Part shown: piece after piece, positions 51,204-58,780 of the stretch | How the letters are laid out: each line of letters begins with the position of its first letter | Numbering within the stretch: position 1 is the stretch's first letter | Source of the DNA: an uncultured Oscillospiraceae bacterium | GTDB taxonomy: Bacteria > Bacillota > Clostridia > Oscillospirales > Oscillospiraceae | Reading direction: 5' to 3' | Length of the DNA stretch: 64,000 bases | NCBI GenBank assembly: GCA_910587285.1 | Contig: CAJULM010000001.1 | Coordinates: forward strand, 124,001 to 188,000 | Position numbers and translations under genes: made by a program | The notes under the pieces: generated by a model | Told to the model about the DNA's origin: nothing | Database searches by the model: none | The model's input: only the letters and a program-made list of their open reading frames with translations

Positions 51204-51509
51204 TTTTTCAGGTCCAGACATCTATTACATGATGATGTGGTTTTTGAAAAATCTTTTACAAAATTAGGATTCAATCCTTCCGAAACTCCAAATTTTCCAA
51301 GAAAATTTCCAACTACGGATGAATTAACAAAAGATGTATATGAAATTACAGGAATAGGAAAATGTGATGATGGGCGAGGGGAACGAACTGTTACGAAATA
51401 TGTGATAAATTATAACTCAAAGTATTACTCCGTGATTAACTGGATTGATGTCCCAGAAGAACTGTGTGATCAGAGTAATCTTCGGGAGGCTATGGGATTT
51501 CAGCCTTAA
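51204..51509 (+). pseudogene. AT-rich orphan gene fragment
   Basis: An AT-rich reading frame, unlike the GC-rich surroundings, encodes about 90 residues from a GTG at 51237. The frame continues upstream only to the in-frame TGA at 51201-51203. It contains FNPSETPNFPRKFPTTDEL, VYEITGIGKCDDGRGE and YSVINWIDVPEELCDQ. I do not recognise the family. There is no good ribosome site, so it looks like the 3' end of a foreign gene truncated at about 51200, just after the XRE gene. Confidence 0.45.
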
Positions 51510-51631
51510 TGCAGAAACTTTCTCATGGTATAAGAGAGTACTTTTTGAAGATTTGTTCTGTCAGCAGCCTCGCATCCTTTCAAAGTAAAAGAGCATCAAC
51601 AACGAAGGAATTTGTCCCATATCTAAGAGTT

Positions 51632-51662
51632 AAGGCCGCCGCTCACCAGAACGTGCGGCCTT
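51632..51662 (+). terminator. Hairpin followed by T residues
   Basis: AAGGCCGC/GCGGCCTT stem with TTCTTA after it; a second small stem CTTACCTC/GAGGTAAG follows at 51665-51685. Otherwise 51510-51685 holds no gene. Confidence 0.55.
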
Positions 51663-51685
51663 TTCTTACCTCAAAGTGAGGTAAG

Positions 51686-51892
51686 TTATCTGGGCACAGG
51701 GGCTTGCCTGCCCACAACGGTGAAGCCGGAGGCGGAAAATTCCGTTACCAATACATTGTTCATGCCATAGGAACAGTGGCAGACCAGCAGCTTGCCCGCC
51801 TCGTTGCGGCCCACAATCAGGCCAACATGGGAAGCGGCCGGGTACAGGGCAAAATCCCCTAGCATGACAGCGGCCAGCGATACCGCTGTCAT
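51686..51892 (-). pseudogene. C-terminal remnant of an NlpC/P60 cell-wall hydrolase
   Basis: About 68 residues containing GDFALYPAASHVGLIVGRNE, LVCHCSYGMNNVLV and SGFTVVGR. This is the C-terminal part, with the catalytic His region, of the NlpC/P60 hydrolase carried by Tn916-like conjugative elements (Orf14/CwlT type). The N-terminal domains are missing; the frame breaks at about 51892. It marks the remains of a conjugative element. Confidence 0.65.
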
Positions 51893-51914
51893 ACTGCTTT
51901 TACACCGTCCCTAA

Positions 51915-51969
51915 GCAAAAGGACATCAGCGGCTGGGGGCTTCATCCTCTGCCGCTGATATCCTTTTGC
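51915..51969. repeat. 19-bp inverted repeat at the junction of element remnants
   Basis: 51915-51933 pairs with 51951-51969 with one mismatch around a 17-nt loop, exactly between the NlpC/P60 remnant and the integrase fragment. It may be a terminator or an element end. Confidence 0.5.
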
Positions 51970-52004
51970 CGTACCGTGTTTGCCACCCCTCGGTTCACAT
52001 AGTG

Positions 52005-52186
52005 TTGAATCAGATACTTGATGCCGCCGTGGAAGATGGCTTGATTGCCAAGAATCCGTTGAAGTCCAAGAGAATCAAAATCACAGGTAAAACCAGCCAA
52101 GCCACAGTACCCTATAGCTTGGAGCAAATGCGCTTCCTGGTTCAGCATATCGCGGGGACATTAAAGACTCCTTAGACCGGGCATAT
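52005..52186 (+). pseudogene. Duplicated fragment of the integrase gene
   Basis: These 182 bases repeat 52844-53023 of the integrase gene with only scattered changes. They encode LNQILDAAVEDGLIAKNPLK and the following text, then go out of frame at an extra base near 52155 (GCGGGGACA instead of CGGGGACA). There is no start of its own. It is a leftover of a second integrase copy or of an internal duplication. Confidence 0.85.
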
Positions 52187-52198
52187 AATGGAGGTTAT

Positions 52199-53518
52199 AT
52201 GAACCTATTGAGCCACTGGCCCGACCTGCTCACACTCCAGGAGGCCGCAGAAATTCTAAGGGCAGACCCCGCCACAGTGGGCAGTTTTATCCAGGCCGGA
52301 GAAATCACTTGTATAGAAATAGCGGGGAAATCGTTGATTCCTCGCGCATTCCTGGAATATTTCATTGAAAAAAGTTGCAAGATGTGCTATAATAAGGGTG
52401 TAAAAGCAGACACCCCCGCCCCTGTCGGCCAGGGGCAGCACCTTGACAACCGCATAGAGTTGGATTGTACGCCATTTCAAGGAGAGAATGAGATGGCACC
52501 GAAAATTACCCGTACTGTCACCATAAACGGCGCGAAACACTGGATAAGGGCCAACACCGAACAGGAATACGCTGACAAGCTGCTCAAGCTGGTGGGCACC
52601 CAGGACACCGCCCAGGAGCATAGCAAGCACCTTTTTGCCGAGTACGCTACAACTTGGTTTGAAACCTACTCCAAACCCAACATTGAGACCGTGACCGCCA
52701 CCACCTACAAGCGGCAGCTCACCCGGCACTTACTCCCCGCCTTTAGCGGCCTGACTGTGGAGGACATTACCACCGATGACGTTCAACGGCTGTTCAACGG
52801 CATGACCGGGGCCAAGGCCACCAAGGACAAGGCCAAGATGGTATTGAATCAGATACTTGACGCCGCCGTGGAGGATGGCCTGATTGCCAAGAATCCGTTG
52901 AAGTCCAAGAGAATCAAAATCACGGGCAAAACCAGTCAAGCCACAGTCCCCTATAGCGTCGAGCAAATGCGCTTCCTGGTTCAGCATATCGGGGACATTA
53001 AAGACCCCTTAGACCGGGCATATCTGGCAATCCAGGCCCTTCACCCCTTGCGCCTGGAAGAAGTCTTAGGGCTGCAAGGCGCGGACATTGACCGGGAGGG
53101 TATGGCGATACACATTTGCAGGGCCGTGACCCACCCCACCCGGAACCAGCCGGAAATCAAGGACACCAAGACGCAGAGCAGCACCCGGACTATCGGCCTT
53201 TCTGCTCTGGCCGTCCCCCATCTCCCCCAGGTTGCGGAAAATGAATTCGTGTTTGGTGGCACCAAGCCCCTATCCTATACACAGGTTCGGAAGATGTGCG
53301 ACCGTATCAGGCGGGATATAGGGTTCACCGAGAATATCACGCCCATCCGCTTCCGTACCACCGTACTGACCGACCTATACGACCAAACCAAGGACATCAA
53401 GCTGGCCCAGGCAGCGGCAGGGCACACCACGTCAGCCATGACCCTGCGTTACTACGTCAAGGGCCGGGAAACTATCTCCAAAGCCGCCGCCGTTGTTGAC
53501 CGCGCCTACTCCGGGTAG
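52199..53518 (+). CDS. Excisionase-like plus tyrosine integrase in one reading frame
   Basis: A single 439-codon frame. Residues 1-63 resemble a small HTH excisionase (LTLQEAAEILRADPATVGSF, then IAGKSLIPRAFLEYF). The tyrosine integrase proper begins at ATG 52493 (codon 99) behind GGAGAG, with a SAM-like arm domain (about 145-235 of the frame) and catalytic domain. Catalytic signs: arginine in LHPLRLEEVLGL, PIRFRTT in the place of HxxR, AAAGHTTSAMT and final tyrosine in LRYYVKGRE. A strong promoter at 52365-52393 lies inside the first part, so the integrase may be made separately from codon 99. Next to a tRNA 3' end, which suggests site-specific integration. Confidence 0.85.
   Translation: MNLLSHWPDLLTLQEAAEILRADPATVGSFIQAGEITCIEIAGKSLIPRAFLEYFIEKSCKMCYNKGVKADTPAPVGQGQHLDNRIELDCTPFQGENEMAPKITRTVTINGAKHWIRANTEQEYADKLLKLVGTQDTAQEHSKHLFAEYATTWFETYSKPNIETVTATTYKRQLTRHLLPAFSGLTVEDITTDDVQRLFNGMTGAKATKDKAKMVLNQILDAAVEDGLIAKNPLKSKRIKITGKTSQATVPYSVEQMRFLVQHIGDIKDPLDRAYLAIQALHPLRLEEVLGLQGADIDREGMAIHICRAVTHPTRNQPEIKDTKTQSSTRTIGLSALAVPHLPQVAENEFVFGGTKPLSYTQVRKMCDRIRRDIGFTENITPIRFRTTVLTDLYDQTKDIKLAQAAAGHTTSAMTLRYYVKGRETISKAAAVVDRAYSG
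52365..52393 (+). promoter_or_regulatory. Promoter inside the excisionase-like part
   Basis: TTGAAA (52365-52370), 17-bp spacer, extended TGTGC-TATAAT (52388-52393); 100 bp ahead of ATG 52493. Confidence 0.75.
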
Positions 53519-53561
53519 TAGTCCCGACAGTTGCAAAGTATTTGCAGGACAAAAAACCCAA

Positions 53562-53584
53562 AAACCGTTGCGGCACAACGGTTT
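53562..53584 (+). terminator. Hairpin after the integrase gene
   Basis: AAACCGTTG/CAACGGTTT with a 5-nt loop, 44 bp after the integrase stop. TTGCAAA words at 53531, 53541, 53608 and 53619 nearby might be recombinase arm sites. Confidence 0.5.
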
Positions 53585-53698
53585 GGAGGTCCTTGACCCC
53601 CTCAAAAATTGCAAAATCTTTTGCAAAAAGCCCATTCCCCCGGCAACGAGGTCTTTTGAGAATTTCAAACGCCCTCGAAAAGTTGAATAAATTAAGCA

Positions 53699-53733
53699 AA
53701 AACCGCCTAAATCCAACGATTTAAGCGGTTTTT
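53699..53733. terminator. Bidirectional terminator by the tRNA remnant
   Basis: AAAAACCGC...TAAAT pairs with ATTTA-GCGGTTTTT, with A and T runs on both sides. Confidence 0.75.
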
Positions 53734-53734
53734 G

Positions 53735-53790
53735 TGGAGCTGCTATCCAGATTTGAACTGGAGACCTCATCCTTACCAACTGATTTCCAA
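53735..53790 (-). other. Truncated tRNA 3' end, probable integration attachment site
   Basis: Minus strand carries a good T arm (CCAGTTCAAATCTGG, 53761-53747) followed by ATAGCAGCTCCA, the shape of a tRNA acceptor end. No matching 5' acceptor half (CAGCTCC on the plus strand) occurs in the 90 bp to the right, and no anticodon arm can be drawn. It is therefore a 3' fragment such as integrases leave at one end of an element, not a working tRNA. The stretch 53791-54179 contains no gene I can support. Confidence 0.6.
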
Positions 53791-54179
53791 CCCTCGAAAC
53801 GCCTCCATTCGGCGCTTTGGGGGCATTTTTGTTCCAGAAAATCGGAGGCAATCGTGCTTTCCGCTCCATTGCCTCCGCCCGCTCGTTTCCTATTGTGGGT
53901 CAAGTTGTGGGTCATGGGGGAATGGCCTCAACCTATTGGAGAAAATAAGGGCGCAGCGTTGCCGCATGGCTTAACACAAATTTCTCTACACCTGTTTTTG
54001 TGCAAACGGAGTACGATTCCTCCCGTCCCAATTTTCTGCCCGCACAGCATCCCCAAGCCAGTCTTTTTTCTCACGGATTGCCTACTTACTGCCCCACGAA
54101 ATACAAGCGGCCCCGCGCAAATTTTGCGCCGCTGTAAACAAAAAGAGCAGGAAAACTCTACCGGCCTTTCGATAAGCAA

Positions 54180-54207
54180 CAGCCGGGCCCCTTACGGAGC
54201 CCGGCTG
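54180..54207 (-). terminator. Hairpin after the GH3 gene
   Basis: CAGCCGGGC/GCCCGGCTG stem with a 10-nt loop; on the minus strand it is 65 bp after the GH3 stop and followed by TTGCTT. Confidence 0.6.
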
Positions 54208-54271
54208 CCGCTGAATGAGGATGATAGAATCACCGGCATTCCGGCGTTCTTTTCGTATGTCTCAGATGCGG

Positions 54272-57200
54272 TCAGTTCCCGGCCTTCTCTTTCTTCCACC
54301 GCCGCACGATGGCAATCGTGCCCCACACAATCAGGCCCACAGCCACCACCGCCTCACCGATGAGGATAAAGTAATAGTTGGCAAAGGGCAGCTCACCCAC
54401 AGAGGTACCGTGAACAATACCGTTCATGGCGTTGGAGTTTACTGTGGTATACAGGATGTGCTTAATGGCCTGACGGGCAAAGTACTGGGAGGCGGGGTTG
54501 CTCACGTCAATGGGCGCGTCCACCTCAAAGCCCGTCAGCTTCAGATCGCCCCCAGCCCGGACGCACTGCTCGGTGTCCATGACACCGCCTCCATCATAGT
54601 CGGTGATGACGGTGCCGTCAAAGCCCCACTCGTTGCGCAGCACCCCGGTGAGCAGGTTATAGTTGCCCCCTGCCCAAGTACAGCCGATGCGGTTGAAGGA
54701 GGACATGACCGCCATGACAGCGGGAATCTCCACCTCTTTTTCGGTGTAAGACCCAGAGCCAGCGTCATACTCCTGAACCTTGATGGGGGTGGTGCCACGC
54801 TCCTCAATGCAGGTCTGGAAGGGCTTGAGGTAGATCTCCCGAATGGCCTGCTCATTGGCAAAGGTAGCCACGTGGCTGCGGTGATCCTCCTGGTCATTGA
54901 GGGCAAAGTGCTTGATGTAGGCGTATACGCCCTTTTCAGAGCAGGCCACCGACGCCTCCCGGGCAAATTCGCCGGACATAAAGCCATCCTCGGAGTAGTA
55001 CTCAAAGTTTCGTCCGGCAAACGGTGTGCGGTGGATGTTCATGGCGGGGGCATACCAGCCGGTGATGAGACCCACATACTGGTGACTGCCCCAGTTGCCG
55101 TCGGCGGCCAGGGCATCTTCGCCCACGTAGTAGCCGTGGAGATAGGAATACTGCCGATCCCAGCTGGCGGCCAGGTTGGTGGCGCAGGGATAGGTGATGG
55201 AATAGGGCTCGTGGGTGATGCCGCCCTCGTTCAGCCCGGAGGGGCCGTCGTAGTCGATGGCCCGGGGCTTGGCGATGTTGGCAGAGCCCAGGGTCTGATA
55301 GCCGCCATTGCGGATGATGGCCTCCAGCTCGCTGGCATCCATCTGGTCGATGAGGGCGTCCCAGCCGCCCTCGGCCTCCACCTCGTCAAAGTCCCGGCCC
55401 CGGAAATCGATGAGCTCCAGATCGCCCTTTTTCCCGTACTGGCCCGCCATGGCGGCGGCCTCCTCCTCGGTCATGGGGTTCATGGACGCGCCCACGCCCT
55501 TGGCTTTGATGGCGTCCCGAATGGCATCGGATACCTCCACTTCCCAGGTATAGCCGTTCTTTTCACTGAACGGACTCTGCCGCCGGCTGTCCTGATCGCC
55601 GTGGGTCTGGGGGAAGGTGCCAGTCCAATCCTGCCGGGTGAGGTATTGGTCCCTTGGGGTAAGTTCGTCGTACACCGCATGGTCAAACTGGTTGGTCACG
55701 TCCACACCGGTGAGGGACTTGGCGTAGGTCACGTTATCTACCCCGCCATTGCCGCTGTAGTCGTAGCTCCACTTGTCCACAAAGGACGCGTCCGCCCCGC
55801 CGAACAGGGGCTCAATGTTCTGCCCATTGTAAGCCAGGAAATTGTCGGCGGCGGCATGGGCGTTCTCCGCCGCGGTGAGCAGGTAGTCCCCCGCCTCTAA
55901 GATGTAGGTTTTGGCATTCACATCGTCGTAGGAGATGAAATCCTTCCGGTTGACAGTGACCGTGACGATTTCGGTATCGCCGGGCTGAAGCTCCCCGGTC
56001 TTTTCAAAACCCACCAGGGTGACGGCGGACTTTTCGATGTGGTTGGTCCTGTCGTAATCCGTGTAGGGCGCATTGAGGTAGACCTGCACCACGTCCCGGC
56101 CCGCCGCAGCGCCGGTGTTCTTCACGGTCACACTGATTTCAATATTGCCGTCGGCGTCCATCTGGCCCATCCTAAAATCAGACCACTCAAAGGTAGTGTA
56201 GGAGATGCCGTAGCCGAAGGGGTACTGCACCGCGGCGGCATAGTCGTAGTCCCCGGCATTGCCCTGGTTCAAAGCCTTGTCGAAGTAGCGGGTCTCATAG
56301 TATTTATAGCCCACATAGATGCCTTCGTCGTAGAACACGGCGGCCTCCACGTCCTGCCCGCCGTTAACCAGCATCATATCCCCCATGTTCTGCATGGCGG
56401 GGGAAGAGAAGGCGTCGTAGGCGAAGGTGTCCACCAGATGGCCGGAGGGGTTCACCGCCCCGCTGAGCACGTCGGCGATGGAGCGGCAGGTGTCGCCCCC
56501 GGCACCGGGGGCCCACAGCACCGCGCTGATACTGGGGTAGTCGGCCACCCAGCCCAGCTCGAAGGCGTTATTCGTGTTGACCACCAGGATTACGTTGTCA
56601 AAGGTGTCGTTCAGGTACTGGATGACCTCCAGCTCCACGGAGTTAGGCTCCAGATAGTGCTTCTCCTTGTCCTCGGCCACATTGGTCCACTCGCCCATAT
56701 AGCGGCCCAGATCCCGGCCCTCGCCGCCGGTGCGGGCCAGGAAGAACACGGGGATGGTGCCCTCCGCCTCGCTCTTGGCGCTGTCGGGGATGGCGGAGAC
56801 GGGGGCCTCACGGATAGTCCAGTCCTCCGCACCGCCGTACATAATGGAACCGCCGCCCCGGGTGTATGTGCCGTGGTTATCGCTGTAGAACTTCCACAGC
56901 GCCTCGTTGACAGCAAAGCCCTGCTCGGTGAGGGCGGTGCGCATATCGCTGGAGATGGTGGACACGCCGGAGCCGGTGCCGCCCGCCAGCAGGTCCACCG
57001 ACGAGGAGGAAAACAGGCTCAGCTTGGAGCCCGCCGCCACGGGCAGGCCCCTGCCGTCCTCCGCCCGGTTGTAGAGGAGCACAAAGCCCTCCGCCCCCGC
57101 CTTGCGGGCGTAGGCCTGCTCGGCGGCCTGGAGCTCTTTAGAATCGGTGATGTCCCGGGTGTAGTAGGCCGCGTCAACGCCGTGATCCGGGCCGCCGCCG

Positions 57201-57367
57201 CTGAAATCCGTCTCTCCGAAGATGTCCCGGAGCACCAGGTCAAACCTGGAGGTGGTCACCACGGACAGCACGATGGAGAATGCCAGAAGAACCGCCAGAA
57301 GGGGCGCGACAATGGCGGTAAACGCCTTCGCGCTCAGCTTTTTCTTGTTGCCTTTTTCCTTTGCCAC
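54272..57367 (-). CDS. Circularly permuted GH3 beta-glucosidase with membrane helices at both ends
   Basis: 1031 residues from GTG 57367 (AGGAGGG upstream). Order: helix at about 17-38; GH3 C-terminal-type domain (FVLLYNRAEDG, VILVVNTNNAFEL, FPFGYGISYTTF-like GYGISYTTFEW); Fn3-like domain (VKNTGAAAGRDVVQVYL); then the GH3 catalytic barrel (GPSGLNEGG, HFALNDQEDHR, nucleophile in TVITDYDGGG); last a helix and KKEK tail. Normal GH3 enzymes have the barrel first, so the order is reversed, as known for a subgroup of Firmicute GH3. It should hydrolyse beta-glucosides, facing outward. It starts 16 bp after the GT2 gene stop. Confidence 0.88.
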   Translation of the reverse strand: MAKEKGNKKKLSAKAFTAIVAPLLAVLLAFSIVLSVVTTSRFDLVLRDIFGETDFSGGGPDHGVDAAYYTRDITDSKELQAAEQAYARKAGAEGFVLLYNRAEDGRGLPVAAGSKLSLFSSSSVDLLAGGTGSGVSTISSDMRTALTEQGFAVNEALWKFYSDNHGTYTRGGGSIMYGGAEDWTIREAPVSAIPDSAKSEAEGTIPVFFLARTGGEGRDLGRYMGEWTNVAEDKEKHYLEPNSVELEVIQYLNDTFDNVILVVNTNNAFELGWVADYPSISAVLWAPGAGGDTCRSIADVLSGAVNPSGHLVDTFAYDAFSSPAMQNMGDMMLVNGGQDVEAAVFYDEGIYVGYKYYETRYFDKALNQGNAGDYDYAAAVQYPFGYGISYTTFEWSDFRMGQMDADGNIEISVTVKNTGAAAGRDVVQVYLNAPYTDYDRTNHIEKSAVTLVGFEKTGELQPGDTEIVTVTVNRKDFISYDDVNAKTYILEAGDYLLTAAENAHAAADNFLAYNGQNIEPLFGGADASFVDKWSYDYSGNGGVDNVTYAKSLTGVDVTNQFDHAVYDELTPRDQYLTRQDWTGTFPQTHGDQDSRRQSPFSEKNGYTWEVEVSDAIRDAIKAKGVGASMNPMTEEEAAAMAGQYGKKGDLELIDFRGRDFDEVEAEGGWDALIDQMDASELEAIIRNGGYQTLGSANIAKPRAIDYDGPSGLNEGGITHEPYSITYPCATNLAASWDRQYSYLHGYYVGEDALAADGNWGSHQYVGLITGWYAPAMNIHRTPFAGRNFEYYSEDGFMSGEFAREASVACSEKGVYAYIKHFALNDQEDHRSHVATFANEQAIREIYLKPFQTCIEERGTTPIKVQEYDAGSGSYTEKEVEIPAVMAVMSSFNRIGCTWAGGNYNLLTGVLRNEWGFDGTVITDYDGGGVMDTEQCVRAGGDLKLTGFEVDAPIDVSNPASQYFARQAIKHILYTTVNSNAMNGIVHGTSVGELPFANYYFILIGEAVVAVGLIVWGTIAIVRRWKKEKAGN

Positions 57368-57383
57368 AGGGAACCCTCCTAAA

Positions 57384-58709
57384 TCATGATTTTGTTGGGA
57401 TTTCACCAATAGACGCCGCCGGGGTCTGTTCCAGAGCCGGAGCGCCCACATGGGGGATGACCTTCCACTCCAGGTCCTGGAGAAACAGCGCGGCCACGTC
57501 CAAAAATACGTTCACCAGCAGGAATAGGGGCCACAGGGCTGCCGCTGCCGCCAGCGTTCCCTTTCCCACATCCCGGATGCGCGCCCGCTCCAAAAAAACC
57601 AGCAGCACCGCGCCCAGCACGGTGAGCCCATAGGACAGCGCAAACAGCGCCAGGGAGATCAGCCCGTAGACCCGCCAGACCCGCCCCGCATCGTACCCGA
57701 AGAGAGGACACAGCGCAATACCCCCCAGTTGGAGCAGCAGCAGGGCCACGCTGATCACGCCCAGAGGCAGAATGCTGGCGGAGATATCAAACACGGAAAA
57801 CCGGCCCTTTCTGTCCAGACCGTTTTCCCTTGAAAACAGGCTTTTCATCAGCGCCCGGAACCGGGTGAAAAAGACGATCATGTGCCCTCGGGCCCAACGC
57901 AGACGCTGGCGGAGCATTACTTTCATCGTGAGGGGCTGCTCGTCGAAGAACTCCGCCTCGTCGCAGTAGAGCACTTTACTCCCCCGGGCCAGCTGGTCGG
58001 CGGTGAACTCCCAGTCCTCAGTGAGGGTGACGTACTCCCAGCCGTGTTCCACCAGCCGGGGCGGGAACAGATATCCGGTGCCTGATACCCGGGTGCTGCA
58101 CCCGCACACCGTGCGCCCCCGGGCCTCAAAGCGGCAGGCGGAGATGAAGTAGATACCGTACAGGCAGGACATATAGTTGCTGCCGAAGTTGCGGGAATTG
58201 CGGTAGGAAGTGATGACGTGTTCCCCGCCCGTGGCCACAAAGGCGTCGTTCATTTTGGAGAGGTAATCAGGAGCAAGAACGTTGTCGGCGTTGATGATGA
58301 AAAAGCCGTCAATCCCCGCGTCTCCCCACTCGGCGTTAATCCGGTCGAACAGATAGCGGTAGGCATAGCCCGCCGTGCGTTCCGCCGGGTTGTCATACTC
58401 ATAGACGTTGGCCCCGTGCGCCCGGGCGATCTGAGCGGTGTGGTCGGTACAGTTGTGGGCCACAACAAACACCACCAGTTTTTCCTGCGGGTAATCGCAA
58501 GCCCGGATGCTGTCCAGCAGGGAGCCGATCACCGCCTCCTCGTTACGGGCGGCAATGACAATGCCATACTTCAGCAAGCGGTCCGTCTTGGGATAGGTCG
58601 TTCGCTTGAACACGCCAATCAGGGCAAATACGCCGTAATGGAACAGCAGGAGAAAGAAACAGCACCAGATGGAAACAAAAATAATGGCAAGAGCTGTCAG
58701 ATATCCCAT
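57384..58709 (-). CDS. Membrane GT2 glycosyltransferase (polysaccharide synthase type)
   Basis: 441 residues. Helix at about 5-30, catalytic domain with IVIAARNEEAVIGSLLDSI, IINADNV (metal-binding D), LTEDWEF and LRQRLRWARG (Q-x-x-R-W motif), then at least three C-terminal helices. The full set D, D, TED, QxxRW is that of processive synthases such as cellulose, curdlan or hyaluronan synthase. The two neighbours (GH16 and GH3) act on beta-glucans, so a beta-glucan product is the best guess. No PilZ domain is visible. Confidence 0.9.
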   Translation of the reverse strand: MGYLTALAIIFVSIWCCFFLLLFHYGVFALIGVFKRTTYPKTDRLLKYGIVIAARNEEAVIGSLLDSIRACDYPQEKLVVFVVAHNCTDHTAQIARAHGANVYEYDNPAERTAGYAYRYLFDRINAEWGDAGIDGFFIINADNVLAPDYLSKMNDAFVATGGEHVITSYRNSRNFGSNYMSCLYGIYFISACRFEARGRTVCGCSTRVSGTGYLFPPRLVEHGWEYVTLTEDWEFTADQLARGSKVLYCDEAEFFDEQPLTMKVMLRQRLRWARGHMIVFFTRFRALMKSLFSRENGLDRKGRFSVFDISASILPLGVISVALLLLQLGGIALCPLFGYDAGRVWRVYGLISLALFALSYGLTVLGAVLLVFLERARIRDVGKGTLAAAAALWPLFLLVNVFLDVAALFLQDLEWKVIPHVGAPALEQTPAASIGEIPTKS

Positions 58710-58732
58710 ATCATTCTACACTCATTCAATCC

Positions 58733-58771
58733 GTCTGTGTGCCCCGCCCCAAAGGGGCGGGGCACACAGAC
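58733..58771. terminator. Very stable hairpin between GH16 and GT2 genes
   Basis: A perfect 18-bp GC-rich stem with an AAA loop, 10 bp after the GH16 stop and 24 bp before the GT2 start. No T tract, so probably a partial stop or stability element that lowers GT2 relative to GH16. Confidence 0.65.
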
Positions 58772-58780
58772 CGCAGACTG

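Noticed and set aside
53732..54363. Open frames beginning MELLSRFELETS or MWSCYPDLNWRP on the plus strand
   Set aside because: These are antisense translations of a tRNA T arm and acceptor end, a well-known false gene; there is no ribosome site.
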